From assembly GCA_014879745.1 (NCBI GenBank), contig JACSRM010000245.1, positions 1 through 64,000 on the forward strand: DNA of 64,000 nt. The letters are read 5' to 3'. A program made the position numbers and the translations under genes. The stretch is from Burkholderiaceae bacterium (GTDB taxonomy: Bacteria > Pseudomonadota > Gammaproteobacteria > Burkholderiales > Burkholderiaceae_C). The notes beneath the pieces are model-generated. The model made no database searches. It saw nothing but the letters and a program-made list of their open reading frames with translations, and was not told the DNA's origin. Of this stretch, positions 19,867 to 29,604 are shown one piece after another; positions within the stretch are counted from its first letter, which is position 1; the number at the start of each line of letters is the position of its first letter.

Positions 19867-20775
19867 ATGACCGACCGCAAACACCACCTCGACACCGTCG
19901 CCGTCTCGCTGCTCGTCGCGTGCTGCGCGTTCTGGGGCTTTCAGCAGATCCTCATCAAGACGACGGTGGCGGAGGTACCGCCGCTGTGGCAGGCCGCGAT
20001 CCGCATGGCCGGCGCGACGGCGATGCTCTGGCTGTGGTGCGCCGCTCGCGGCATCAGGCTCTTCGAGCGCGACGGCACGCTCGGCGGCGGGCTGCTCGCG
20101 GGGGTGCTCTTCGCCGGCGAGTTCGCCTGCATCTACCTCGGCATGCAGTACACGACGGCCTCGAGGCTGACCGTCTTCCTCTACACGTCGCCGTTCGTCG
20201 TCGCGCTGCTGCTGCCGCGCTTCGTCCCGTCCGAGCGGCTGCGCGGCGTGCAGTGGGCCGGACTTGCGCTCGCCTTCGCCGGCGTTGTCGTCGCCTTCGG
20301 CGAGAGCTTCGGCCACCTCGACGCAACGCGCCTGCACGGCGACGCCCTCGCCCTTGCCGCCGGCGTGCTGTGGGGCCTGACGACGCTGACGATCCGCGCA
20401 ACGCGCCTCGGCCACGCGAGCGCCGAGAAGACGCTTTTCTACCAGCTCGGCATCACGTCGCTCGTCATGCCGATGCTCTCGCTGCTGCTCGGCGAACGCT
20501 GGAGCCTGCACTACTCGGCCTACGCCTGGACCTCGATCGCGCTGCAGACGGCGATCGGCGCGTTTGCGAGCTACCTCGCGTGGATGTGGCTGCTGCGCTA
20601 CTACCCGGCAACGCGCATCTCGTCGTTTACGTTCCTCACGCCACTCTTCGCGCTGATCTTCGGCGTCGCGCTGCTCGGCGAGCCGCTGACCGCGCAACTG
20701 CTGTTCGCGCTCGCCGGCGTCGGGCTCGGCATCCTGCTCGTCAATCGCCGGCCGGTCGCCGCGGCCGCGGCCTGA
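19867..20775 (+). CDS. EamA/DMT-superfamily transporter
   Basis: Ten-TM pattern; FLTPLFALIFGVALLGEPLTAQLLFALAGVGLGILLVNRR. Confidence 0.93.
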   Translation: MTDRKHHLDTVAVSLLVACCAFWGFQQILIKTTVAEVPPLWQAAIRMAGATAMLWLWCAARGIRLFERDGTLGGGLLAGVLFAGEFACIYLGMQYTTASRLTVFLYTSPFVVALLLPRFVPSERLRGVQWAGLALAFAGVVVAFGESFGHLDATRLHGDALALAAGVLWGLTTLTIRATRLGHASAEKTLFYQLGITSLVMPMLSLLLGERWSLHYSAYAWTSIALQTAIGAFASYLAWMWLLRYYPATRISSFTFLTPLFALIFGVALLGEPLTAQLLFALAGVGLGILLVNRRPVAAAAA

Positions 20776-20790
20776 GATCGCGACACTCGA

Positions 20791-21558
20791 TCAGCTCGCG
20801 AGGTCGATCACGAACGCCGGGTCGAAGTGCGCGTTCTCGACGACACCACCCCGCGCATAGCCGCGCGGGTTGGCGACGACGCGGGTGCGGCCGACGGTGT
20901 AGTCGAAGCTGTCGTGCACGTGGCCGTGCAGCCAGAGTTCGGGCTGCCAGCGCTGGATGCGGTCCTCGAGGTCGCTGACGAAGCACGCATTCAGCGGCGA
21001 GCCGGCGAAGCGCGGATGGATGCTGCCGCGCGCCGGCGCGAAGTGGGTGACGACGACGGTCGGCCCGTCGTGCTGCTCGGCGAACCGCGCGTCGAGCCAC
21101 GCGACCGACTGGTCGAACAGGCGCTGCGACACGGCGGGCGTGAAGAGTTCGCTGCGCCCCGGCGCGACGGTGATGCGAGAGAAGTCGCGCACCATCGTCA
21201 TTGCCTGCTGCAGGCCGGCTTCGCGCTGTGCGGCGTCGGTGAACAGCCGGTAGTCCGACCACAGCGTGCAGCCGAGGAAGCGCACGCCGCCGAAGCGCCA
21301 TTCGTCGCACTCGAGAACGCGGACCTGCGTTCCCTTCGCGTGCTCGCGCAGTTGCGCCACCGTCGTCTCGAGGTCCGAGCCGTAGAACTCGTGATTGCCG
21401 GCGACGAAGAGCGTCGGCTGCCCGACCTGCGCGGCCCACGCGATCGAGCCCTGCGGCCGGGCGAGGTCGCCGGCGATGACGACGACGTCGGCATCGGTAC
21501 GCGGCACGGGCATCGCATGCACCGACAGGTGCAGATCGGACATCAGCTGAATCTTCAT
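20791..21558 (-). CDS. Metallophosphoesterase
   Basis: MKIQLMSDLHLS, VIAGDLA, GNHEFYG, LHGHVHDSFDY. Confidence 0.93.
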   Translation of the reverse strand: MKIQLMSDLHLSVHAMPVPRTDADVVVIAGDLARPQGSIAWAAQVGQPTLFVAGNHEFYGSDLETTVAQLREHAKGTQVRVLECDEWRFGGVRFLGCTLWSDYRLFTDAAQREAGLQQAMTMVRDFSRITVAPGRSELFTPAVSQRLFDQSVAWLDARFAEQHDGPTVVVTHFAPARGSIHPRFAGSPLNACFVSDLEDRIQRWQPELWLHGHVHDSFDYTVGRTRVVANPRGYARGGVVENAHFDPAFVIDLAS

Positions 21559-21562
21559 CGTC

Positions 21563-22012
21563 CTACCTCGCAGCGGACGGCGCCGCCGCCTTCTCGCGTT
21601 CGACGCGCGCCGTCGCGTCGCGCGCGATGGCGACCGACCCGAGCACGCTGCCCGCAGCATCACACACGAGCGAAAAGCTCATCTCGACGTAGAGCTTGTC
21701 GCCCGACTTGTGCAGACCGCGCGTCAAGGTCGGCTGGCCGCTCAGGCGCAGCCTGCCGGTCTGCATCGCGGCGTCGAAGCCGCGCCAGTGCGCGGCGCGC
21801 AGCCGCTCGGGGATGATCAGGTCGAGGCTCGCGCCGATCGCCTCGGCCGCGCTGAAACCGAACATCGCCGCGGCGGCGGCGTTCCAGCGCTCGATCACGC
21901 CTTCGCGGTTCGCATAGACGATCGCCTCGGCGGCCTGTTCGATGATCCGATCGGCGAGCGCGGCCGGCGCGTCATCCGTCTGCGCGGCCGCCGGCGTCGA
22001 GCCCGAATTCAT
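21563..22012 (-). CDS. Single-domain PAS protein
   Basis: IIEQAAEAIVYANREGVIERWNAAAAAMFGFSAAEAIGASLDLIIPERLR. Confidence 0.92.
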   Translation of the reverse strand: MNSGSTPAAAQTDDAPAALADRIIEQAAEAIVYANREGVIERWNAAAAAMFGFSAAEAIGASLDLIIPERLRAAHWRGFDAAMQTGRLRLSGQPTLTRGLHKSGDKLYVEMSFSLVCDAAGSVLGSVAIARDATARVEREKAAAPSAAR

Positions 22013-22138
22013 CGATCGATCTCCCTTCGCGTCGAATCGCGTGCGTTGTCACTCGATGGTTTCGATTGTCGGCCACGTCCCGAAGCCCTGTTTGCGGCAC
22101 CCTCATTGCATGCCTTGCCGCGATGCGGCACGCGGCGA

Positions 22139-23962
22139 TCATGCACGCCAGGCGGCCGATGCCGGGCGCTCGCCCTGCCGCGCCGATGACCTCGCCCGGT
22201 CGGCCGGCAGCGACAGCAGCCGAGCCGTATTGACGAGCGCCATGTGGCTCAGCGCCTGCGGAAAATTGCCGAGCATCCTGCGCGTGCCCGGCTCGTACTC
22301 CTCGGCGAACAAGCCGACGTCGTTGGCGATCGCGAGCAGACGATCGAACAGCGCACCCGCATCGTCGCGCCGGCCGATCAGCGCAAGATTGTCGGCAAAC
22401 CAGAACGAGCACGGCAGAAAGACGCCCTCGCCCGGCGGCAAGCCATCCAGGCCGTGCTGCGTCGCATAGCGGCGCACGAGACCGTCGACGACGAGCTCGC
22501 GCTCGATCGCCTCGACCGTTCCTCGCACCCGCGGATCGTCGGGCGGCAGGAAGCCGACGAGCGCGATCAGCAGCAGGCTTGCATCGAGCGCCTCGGCCCC
22601 GTAGGACTGGACGAAGGTGTTGCGCGCGGCATCGAAGCCCGCGTCGCAGACCTGCGCGTGTATGGCGTCGCGCAGCTCGCGCCAGCGCTCGACCGGTCCT
22701 TGCAGGCCGAAGCGTTCGACCGACTTCACGGCGCGATCGAACGCGACCCAGGCCATGACCTTCGAATGCGTGAAGTGGCGCCGCGGCCCGCGGATCTCCC
22801 AGATGCCCTCGTCGGGCTGCTGCCAGTTCGATTCGAGGAATCCGAGCAGCGCATGCTGGATGCGCCAGGCATGCGCCTCGGGATGGAGTCCCGCGCAACG
22901 CGCCAAATGCAGCGAATCCATCAGCTCGCCATAGACGTCCAGCTGCAGCTGCCCGCAAGCCGCATTGCCGATGCGCACCGGCGCGGCGCCGGCGTAGCCC
23001 GGCAGCCAGCCGATCTCGCGCTCGTCGAGGCGGCGCACACCGGTGATGCCGTAGAGGATCTGCAGATCTTGCGGACTGCCGGCCGCGGCTCGCAGCAGCC
23101 ATTCGCGCCACGCGATCGCCTCGTCGTGATAGCCGGTGGCGAGCAGCGCATTGAGCGTGAAGGTCGCATCGCGCAGCCAGCAATAGCGATAGTCCCAGTT
23201 GCGCACGCCACCCGCCTGCTCGGGCAGCGAGGTCGTCGGTGCCGCGACGATGCCGCCGGTCGGCGCGTAGGTGAGTGCCTTGAGCGTGAGCAGCGATCGC
23301 ATCACCGCGTCGCGCCAGCCGCCCTCGTAGGTGCACCGGGCGGACCATTCGCGCCAGCCGCGCTCGGTCGCCTCGAGCGCCTTCATCGCATCGAGCGCCG
23401 GCAGTGCGCCTTCGTGCGACGCCCGGTAGGCGAGGACGAACGTGGTGCGCGCGCCGGCTTTCGACTCGAACTCGGCGACCGTCGTCATATTCCTGCCTTG
23501 CGTCGGTACGTCGCAGCGCAGTTCCAGCGCATCCGGCCCCGCCGTCGCCAGCGTCGCGCCACCGACGCGGCGCACCCACGGCACGATGCTGCCGTAGTCG
23601 GTGCGGATCACGAGCTCCATCTGCATCGCCACGGCCCCGCGCAGGCCCTCGACGATGCGCACGATGTCGCGCCGCAGGCCCGACAGCGGCATGAAATCGA
23701 TGACACGCACCGCGCCCGAATCGGTCTCGAACGTCGTCTCGAGGACGAGCGAATCCCCGCGATAGCGCCGCGTCGAGGCATGCGATCCGCCGGCGGGCGC
23801 GATCAGCCAGCGGCCGTGGCGCGGCTCGCCGAGCAATGCGGCAAAGCAGGCACCGGCGTCGAAACGCGGCAGACACGCCCAGTCGATCGATCCGTCGCGG
23901 CCGACGAGCGCCGCCGCATGGCAGTCGCCGATCAGCGCGTAGTCTTCGATCGCAAGCGGCAT
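22139..23962 (-). CDS. Glycoside hydrolase family 15 (glucoamylase/trehalase-like)
   Basis: MPLAIEDYALIGDCHAAALVGRDGSIDWACLPRFD; GVRNWDYRYCWLRDATFTL. Confidence 0.93.
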   Translation of the reverse strand: MPLAIEDYALIGDCHAAALVGRDGSIDWACLPRFDAGACFAALLGEPRHGRWLIAPAGGSHASTRRYRGDSLVLETTFETDSGAVRVIDFMPLSGLRRDIVRIVEGLRGAVAMQMELVIRTDYGSIVPWVRRVGGATLATAGPDALELRCDVPTQGRNMTTVAEFESKAGARTTFVLAYRASHEGALPALDAMKALEATERGWREWSARCTYEGGWRDAVMRSLLTLKALTYAPTGGIVAAPTTSLPEQAGGVRNWDYRYCWLRDATFTLNALLATGYHDEAIAWREWLLRAAAGSPQDLQILYGITGVRRLDEREIGWLPGYAGAAPVRIGNAACGQLQLDVYGELMDSLHLARCAGLHPEAHAWRIQHALLGFLESNWQQPDEGIWEIRGPRRHFTHSKVMAWVAFDRAVKSVERFGLQGPVERWRELRDAIHAQVCDAGFDAARNTFVQSYGAEALDASLLLIALVGFLPPDDPRVRGTVEAIERELVVDGLVRRYATQHGLDGLPPGEGVFLPCSFWFADNLALIGRRDDAGALFDRLLAIANDVGLFAEEYEPGTRRMLGNFPQALSHMALVNTARLLSLPADRARSSARQGERPASAAWRA

Positions 23963-23997
23963 TGCGCTATTCGCCGTTTCCGCGCGCCGCCAACGCG

Positions 23998-24654
23998 TCA
24001 GCCCTGCAGCAAGACCTTGGCACCGGCGAAGATCATCTGGACCGAGATCGCGGCCAGAATGATTCCCATGATGCGCGTGATCACGTTCATGCCGGCGGTG
24101 CCGAGCAGCCTGGACGCCGGCACGGCCAGCCGCATGCCGAGGTAGAGCAGCACCGCCATCACGACGATCGCCGCGACGAGCCCTGCCGTACCCTCGACGC
24201 CATGCGCACCGTGGGCGAAGATGATCGCCGTCGAGATCGCACCCGGTCCGGCGAGCAGCGGAATCGCAAGCGGATAGACCGCCGGATCGTTCTGCGGCGC
24301 GGCGTCGGCGGTTTCGTGGTGGATCCCGCTCGGCTTTGCGTTGAGCAGCGAAAAGGCGATCGACAGCACGATCAGCCCGCCGGCCGTGCGCAGCCCGGCG
24401 ATCGAGATGTCGAATGCGCCGAGCAAGGCCGCGCCGATCAGCACGCAGATCACGAGGATCGCCGTCACCGCGGCCGAGGTGACCCACGCGATGCGTGCAC
24501 GCTGCGCGCTCGTGCAGCCGTCGGTCACCGACAGGAAGATCGGAATATTGCCGATCGGGTTCATGATCGCGAACAGCGCGGCAAGGAACTTGACGATCTC
24601 TCCCCACTCCACGGACAGCGCTCCACCGGTGGTTGACGAATGGGTTCGAGCCAA
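23998..24654 (-). CDS. MarC-family membrane protein
   Basis: FAIMNPIGNIPIFLSVT; PLAIPLLAGPGAISTAI; GMNVITRIMGIILAAISVQMI. Confidence 0.93.
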   Translation of the reverse strand: MARTHSSTTGGALSVEWGEIVKFLAALFAIMNPIGNIPIFLSVTDGCTSAQRARIAWVTSAAVTAILVICVLIGAALLGAFDISIAGLRTAGGLIVLSIAFSLLNAKPSGIHHETADAAPQNDPAVYPLAIPLLAGPGAISTAIIFAHGAHGVEGTAGLVAAIVVMAVLLYLGMRLAVPASRLLGTAGMNVITRIMGIILAAISVQMIFAGAKVLLQG

Positions 24655-24822
24655 AGTCTAGCGTCGCACGTACGGTGCGACGACTTGCGGGGGCATTGTC
24701 TGATGCGTGGGTACTGGCTGTGCCGCGCTGGGCGGACGCCGCGCGATGCACTGCGCGAGAATGCGGCCGTCGCTGCCCGCAAGCGGCGACCGCTGCATCG
24801 ATCATCCGCCGGAGGTTCCGCC

Positions 24823-25266
24823 ATGAACAGGCTCTCGCGCCGCCATTTCGGCCTGTACGCCACGCTCGCCGCCGCCGCTGCCGCACTGCCCGCGGCCGCA
24901 CAGTCGTCGGCCGCGGGCGGGAAAAGGAACAAGGTGATCTTTCAGGTCAGCGACGGCGACCCGGCGAAATGGGGGCTCGCGCTCAACAATGCGCACAACG
25001 TGCAGTCCGCACTCGGCGCGGATGCGGTCGACGTCGAGATCGTCGCCTACGGCCCGGGGATCGGGATGCTGCAGGCCGACTCGCCGGTCGCGCCGCGCAT
25101 CAAGGCCGCGCTCGCATCGGGCACCAAGATCGTCGCCTGCGAGAATACGATGAAGGGTCACAAGCTCGCCCCGTCCGACATGCTGCCCGATATCGGCTAT
25201 GTGCCGTCCGGCGTCGTCGAACTGATGCAAAGGGAGCAGCAGGGCTACGCCTATATCCGGCCTTGA
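24823..25266 (+). CDS. DsrE/DsrF-like protein with Tat-like signal
   Basis: MNRLSRRHFGLYATLAAAAAALPAAAQ; KVIFQVSDGDPAKWGLALNNAHNV; GTKIVACENTMKGHKL. Confidence 0.85.
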   Translation: MNRLSRRHFGLYATLAAAAAALPAAAQSSAAGGKRNKVIFQVSDGDPAKWGLALNNAHNVQSALGADAVDVEIVAYGPGIGMLQADSPVAPRIKAALASGTKIVACENTMKGHKLAPSDMLPDIGYVPSGVVELMQREQQGYAYIRP

Positions 25267-25382
25267 GAGCGTCGCCCGATCCCATCATTTCGCATTCGAG
25301 GCGGCGGCGCCGGGTCCGAATGCACGTCCCGCCGGCCGGCGATGGCCTCGCTCCGTTGCGCGAACCGGGGCCGTGAACGGCG

Positions 25383-26156
25383 ATGAACCGCCCGCTCGAA
25401 TCGCTCCAGCGCTGGATCGGCGATCGCCTGAGCCGCTACCTGTCGCAGCGCACGCGCGCCCGCAGCAGTTCGGCGCGCACCGATGTGACCTTGCTGATGG
25501 CCTGCCTGCGGCCGGGCGACGTGCTGCTCGTCGAAGGCCGCACGCGCATCAGCGCACCGATCAAATACCTGACGCAATCGATCTGGTCGCACGCGGCGAT
25601 CTACGTCGGCGACATGCCCGGCCGGGCACGGGCCTTCATCGAGGTCGATCTGCGCGAAGGCGTGCGCGCCGTCGGCGTCGACGCCTATGCGGGACTGCAC
25701 TGCCGCATCTGCCGGCCGGTGGGCATGACGGCGGTCGAGACCGAGGCGGTCGTCTCGTTCGTCACGCAGCGCATCGGCTACCGCTACGACCTGAAGAACG
25801 TGTTCGACCTCGCCCGCTACCTGCTGCCCTTCGCGCCCGTGCCCCCGCACCTGCGCCGCCGCATGATCGCGCTCGGCAGCGGCGACCCGACGCGTGCGAT
25901 CTGCTCGACCCTGATCGCGCAGGCCTTCGAGTCGGTGCGCTACCCGATCCTGCCGATCATCGAGCGCGTGCCGTCGGGCGATCCGCTGCATCCCGATTGC
26001 ATCGAGGAGATCCTGCACGTGCGCAGCTATACGCTTTACGTGCCGCGCGATTTCGACGTCTCGCCGTACTTCGCGATTGTCAAGCCGACGCTCGCATCCG
26101 GCTTCGACTTCCGGCGCCTCGCGTGGGATGACACCCTGACACTGCCCGGCGCGTGA
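25383..26156 (+). CDS. YiiX/YebB-like NlpC/P60-superfamily cysteine hydrolase
   Basis: GDVLLVEGRTRISAPIKYLTQSIWSHAAIYVGD; downstream ICSTLIAQAF; permuted papain-like arrangement. Confidence 0.85.
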   Translation: MNRPLESLQRWIGDRLSRYLSQRTRARSSSARTDVTLLMACLRPGDVLLVEGRTRISAPIKYLTQSIWSHAAIYVGDMPGRARAFIEVDLREGVRAVGVDAYAGLHCRICRPVGMTAVETEAVVSFVTQRIGYRYDLKNVFDLARYLLPFAPVPPHLRRRMIALGSGDPTRAICSTLIAQAFESVRYPILPIIERVPSGDPLHPDCIEEILHVRSYTLYVPRDFDVSPYFAIVKPTLASGFDFRRLAWDDTLTLPGA

Positions 26157-26312
26157 TGCGGCCGCGCGCCGCAAAGACCGCATCGCGCGGGCGCTTTCGT
26201 TTGCGCCGGCCGCGCACCATGGCGTAGAGTGTCGCGATGCAACCACCTCGGGTTCGCGGCGTGCGCCCGGCACGACGCAGCGACAGTGGGCTTGCGGCAA
26301 CGGGGCGCTGAG

Positions 26313-27497
26313 ATGCCGAGCGCCGATCGAGCCGCCCTCACCAGGCGCTTTGCGGCGGTGCGGGATGCGTCCGTCAGGCTTGTCGCGTCGCTGTCCGCGG
26401 AAGACCAGTGCGTGCAATCGATGCCGGACGCAAGCCCGACGAAATGGCATCTCGCGCACACGAGCTGGTTCTTCGAAGCGGTCGTGCTGCAGCCACACGC
26501 ACGCGCCTGGCGCTGCTTCGATGCGCGCTTCGCGCGGCTCTTCAATTCGTACTACGAGAGCCTTGGCCCGCGCCACCCGCGGCCACAGCGCGGCATGCTG
26601 ACGCGGCCCGCGCTCGCCGAGATCCACGCCTATCGCAAGGCGGTCGACGCCGCGGTCGCGGATTTCATCCACGAAAGCCCGGCGCAGGATTTCGCGCGTG
26701 CCGCGCCGCTCGTCGAACTCGGCCTGCATCACGAGCAGCAGCACCAGGAACTGATGCTGACCGATATCCTGCACCTGCTGTCGCTCAACCCGCTGCGCCC
26801 TGCGGCGCTCGATGTGCCGGCGCTGCGCCGCCCCGCGGCCGATGCGGGCTGGATCGAGCATCCGGGCGGCGAGGTCGGGATCGGTCATGCCGGCGCGGCA
26901 TTCGCTTTCGACAACGAGACCCCGCGCCATGCGGTGCGTCTGCAGCCGTTCGCGCTCGCCAACCGGCTCGTCACGAACGGCGAGTACCAGCGCTTCATCG
27001 ACGACGGCGGCTACACGCAGCCCGGCCTGTGGCTGTCGGACGGCCTGGCCGCGGTGCAGACCGCGGGCTGGCGCGCGCCGCTGTACTGGCTGGACGATGG
27101 GACCGAGTTCACGCTGAACGGCGTCGTGCCCCGCGACGCCGATGCGCCGGTGCGTCACCTGAGCTTCTACGAAGCGGCGGCCTACGCCGAATGGACCGGC
27201 GCCCGGCTGCCGACCGAGTTCGAGTGGGAGGCGGCGGTCAGCGGGCCGACGCCGCCGGCCCAGGCTTTCGGCGACGTGTGGCAATGGACGCGCTCGTCCT
27301 ACGACCCCTACCCGCGCTTTCGGCCCGCGGCCGGTGCGATCGGCGAATACAACGGCAAATTCATGGTCGGCCAGATCGTGCTGCGCGGCAGCAGCCTCGC
27401 CACACCCGAGGGCCATGCCCGGGCCACGTATCGCAACTTCTTCCCGCCGGCGGCGCGCTGGCAGTTCAGCGGGCTGCGGCTCGCGCAGGACCTGTGA
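26313..27497 (+). CDS. egtB: Ergothioneine biosynthesis protein EgtB
   Basis: DinB-like HLAHTSWFFE and LHHEQQHQELMLTDI; FGE-sulfatase domain GGYTQPGLWLSDG. Confidence 0.94.
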   Translation: MPSADRAALTRRFAAVRDASVRLVASLSAEDQCVQSMPDASPTKWHLAHTSWFFEAVVLQPHARAWRCFDARFARLFNSYYESLGPRHPRPQRGMLTRPALAEIHAYRKAVDAAVADFIHESPAQDFARAAPLVELGLHHEQQHQELMLTDILHLLSLNPLRPAALDVPALRRPAADAGWIEHPGGEVGIGHAGAAFAFDNETPRHAVRLQPFALANRLVTNGEYQRFIDDGGYTQPGLWLSDGLAAVQTAGWRAPLYWLDDGTEFTLNGVVPRDADAPVRHLSFYEAAAYAEWTGARLPTEFEWEAAVSGPTPPAQAFGDVWQWTRSSYDPYPRFRPAAGAIGEYNGKFMVGQIVLRGSSLATPEGHARATYRNFFPPAARWQFSGLRLAQDL

Positions 27498-28426
27498 CCG
27501 AATTCGAACAGGCGCTCGTCACCGGCTTGTCGGCCCGGCCGCGCAGCATCGCGCCGAAGTGGTTCTATGACGCCGAAGGCTCGAGACTGTTCGAGCGCAT
27601 CTGCGAACTGCCCGAGTACTACCCGACGCGGACCGAACTCGCCCTGCTCGATCGCCACGCGCCCGAGATCGCGAGCCGCATCGGCCCGCGCTGCGAGATC
27701 GTCGAATTCGGCGCCGGCGCGATCCGCAAGCTGCGGGTTCTGCTCGGCGCGCTCGACCGCCCGGCGCGGTTCGTGCCGATCGACATCTCGGGCGAGCATC
27801 TGCTCGAAGCGGCGACCTTGTTGCGGCGCGCTCACCCTGCGCTCGAGGTGCGGCCGCTGGTCGCCGACTTCACCCGCGCCCTCGCGCTGCCGCCGGCGGC
27901 CGGGCCGCGCATCGGCTTCTTTCCGGGAAGCTCGATCGGCAACTTCGATCCGCCGGCCGCGGTGGAACTGCTGCGTCACTTCGCCTCGCTGCTGGGCGGC
28001 GGCGGCTTGCTGATCGGTGTCGATCGGATCAAGGATCCGGCCGCCCTGCACGCCGCATACAACGACAGCGCGGGCGTCACCGCGGCGTTCAACCTGAATC
28101 TCTGGGCGCGCGCGAACCGCGAAGCCGGGGCCGGCTTCGACCTCGCGCAATGGATGCACTCGGCGTTCTACAACGCGCCGCTGCAGCGCATCGAGATGCA
28201 CCTCGTAAGCCGGCGCGCGCAGCGCGTGACGATCGCGGGCACCCCGTTCGACTTCGCCGAAGGCGCGAGCGTGCACACCGAGAACTCGTACAAGTACACC
28301 GTCGCCGGCTTTCAGGCGCTCGCGCGCGACGCGGGGTTGACGCCCGCCGCCTGCTGGAGCGACGGCGCGCAGCGCTTCGCGCTGCACTGGCTGACGCCGG
28401 AGCCGGCCGCGGCGCCGCAGCGCTGA
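27494..28426 (+). CDS. egtD: L-histidine N(alpha)-methyltransferase EgtD
   Basis: PKWFYDAEGSRLFERICELPEYYPTRTE; EFGAGAIRKLRVLL; GTG start overlapping the egtB stop. Confidence 0.95.
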   Translation: MTEFEQALVTGLSARPRSIAPKWFYDAEGSRLFERICELPEYYPTRTELALLDRHAPEIASRIGPRCEIVEFGAGAIRKLRVLLGALDRPARFVPIDISGEHLLEAATLLRRAHPALEVRPLVADFTRALALPPAAGPRIGFFPGSSIGNFDPPAAVELLRHFASLLGGGGLLIGVDRIKDPAALHAAYNDSAGVTAAFNLNLWARANREAGAGFDLAQWMHSAFYNAPLQRIEMHLVSRRAQRVTIAGTPFDFAEGASVHTENSYKYTVAGFQALARDAGLTPAACWSDGAQRFALHWLTPEPAAAPQR

Positions 28427-28437
28427 GGCCCGCTTCG

Positions 28438-29457
28438 CTACGTGGAGACGCGCAACGGCTGCACGCGCAATTGCGACGGCCCGGCGGCGAGGGTCTCGGC
28501 GAGCAGCTTGACGAGCGCATAGACGGCATCGATATGCGGCGTCGGCGTACCGGTCAGGCGGCCGAGCTCGGCGACCGAGCCGACGAGGGCGTCGATCTCC
28601 GGCGCGCGGCCGGCTTCGACATCCTGCAGCATCGAGGTCTTGTGCTCGCCGACCTTCTCGGCCCCGGCGATGCGGCGTTCGAGCGTGACGCGAAAGGCTA
28701 TGCCGAGCTTGGCCGCAACGGCCTGCGCCTCGCGCATCATGTCGGCCGCCAGCTCGCGCGTGAGTGGAAAGCGGCAGATGCCGGCGAGCGTCGCGTGCGA
28801 GAGCGCGCTGATCGGATTGAAGGTCAGGTTGCCCCACAGCTTGAGCCAGATCTCGGCGCGGATATCGTCGAGCACCGGCGACTTGAAGCCGGCCGCCTCG
28901 AAGCACTGCGAAACGCGCTTCACCCGCTCGCTCGCCGAGCCGTCGAGTTCGCCGACCGGGAAGCGGTCGCCCTCGACGTGACGCACGACGCCCGGCGCGA
29001 GCAGTTCGCACGCCGGGTAGACGACGCTGCCGATGATCCGGTCCGCCGGCACGCTGCGCAACAGCACGCCGCCCGGATCGACGCTTTCGACGCTGCTGCC
29101 GGCAAGCTTCCCGCCGTGGCCGTGGAAGTACCAGAACGGGATGCCGTTTTGCATCGTCACGATCACCGTCTGCGGTCCGATCAGCGCGGGCAGATCGCCG
29201 ACCAGCGCCGCCACCTGGTGCGCCTTGACGGCGATGACGACGATATCCTGCGGCCCGGCCTGCGCATAGTCGTTCGTCGCCAGCACGTTGCGGGCAACGT
29301 GCTCGGCTCCGTCGTGCATCACGAGCTTCATGCCGGCGCGGCGTATCGTCTCGAGGTTCGCGCCGCGCACCATAAAGGTCACGTCTTCGCCCGCGAGGGC
29401 GAGCTTGACGCCGACATAGCCGCCGATCGCGCCGGCACCGATGATTGCGATTTTCAT
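28438..29457 (-). CDS. 2-dehydropantoate 2-reductase family protein
   Basis: MKIAIIGAGAIGGYVGVKLALAGEDVTFMVRG; VIVTMQNGIP; KLWGNLTFNPISAL. Confidence 0.93.
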   Translation of the reverse strand: MKIAIIGAGAIGGYVGVKLALAGEDVTFMVRGANLETIRRAGMKLVMHDGAEHVARNVLATNDYAQAGPQDIVVIAVKAHQVAALVGDLPALIGPQTVIVTMQNGIPFWYFHGHGGKLAGSSVESVDPGGVLLRSVPADRIIGSVVYPACELLAPGVVRHVEGDRFPVGELDGSASERVKRVSQCFEAAGFKSPVLDDIRAEIWLKLWGNLTFNPISALSHATLAGICRFPLTRELAADMMREAQAVAAKLGIAFRVTLERRIAGAEKVGEHKTSMLQDVEAGRAPEIDALVGSVAELGRLTGTPTPHIDAVYALVKLLAETLAAGPSQLRVQPLRVST

Positions 29458-29604
29458 GATCCCCGCTGTGTCCTCGCTTGCTGCCGTCGATCGATTGTTC
29501 CGTTGCACAAATCCTAATCGATCTCGCGGCGACGGCGCCGCCGGGCCGACAATCGAACGGTCCGCGAAAGCTACTGTCCACTTCGACTGCCTGGAGACTT
29601 CAGC

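Noticed and set aside
16948-20697. 1249-aa minus-strand ORF rich in R/D/E/H/Q
   Set aside because: Antisense to the ABC transporter and EamA genes; low-complexity composition typical of high-GC shadow ORFs.
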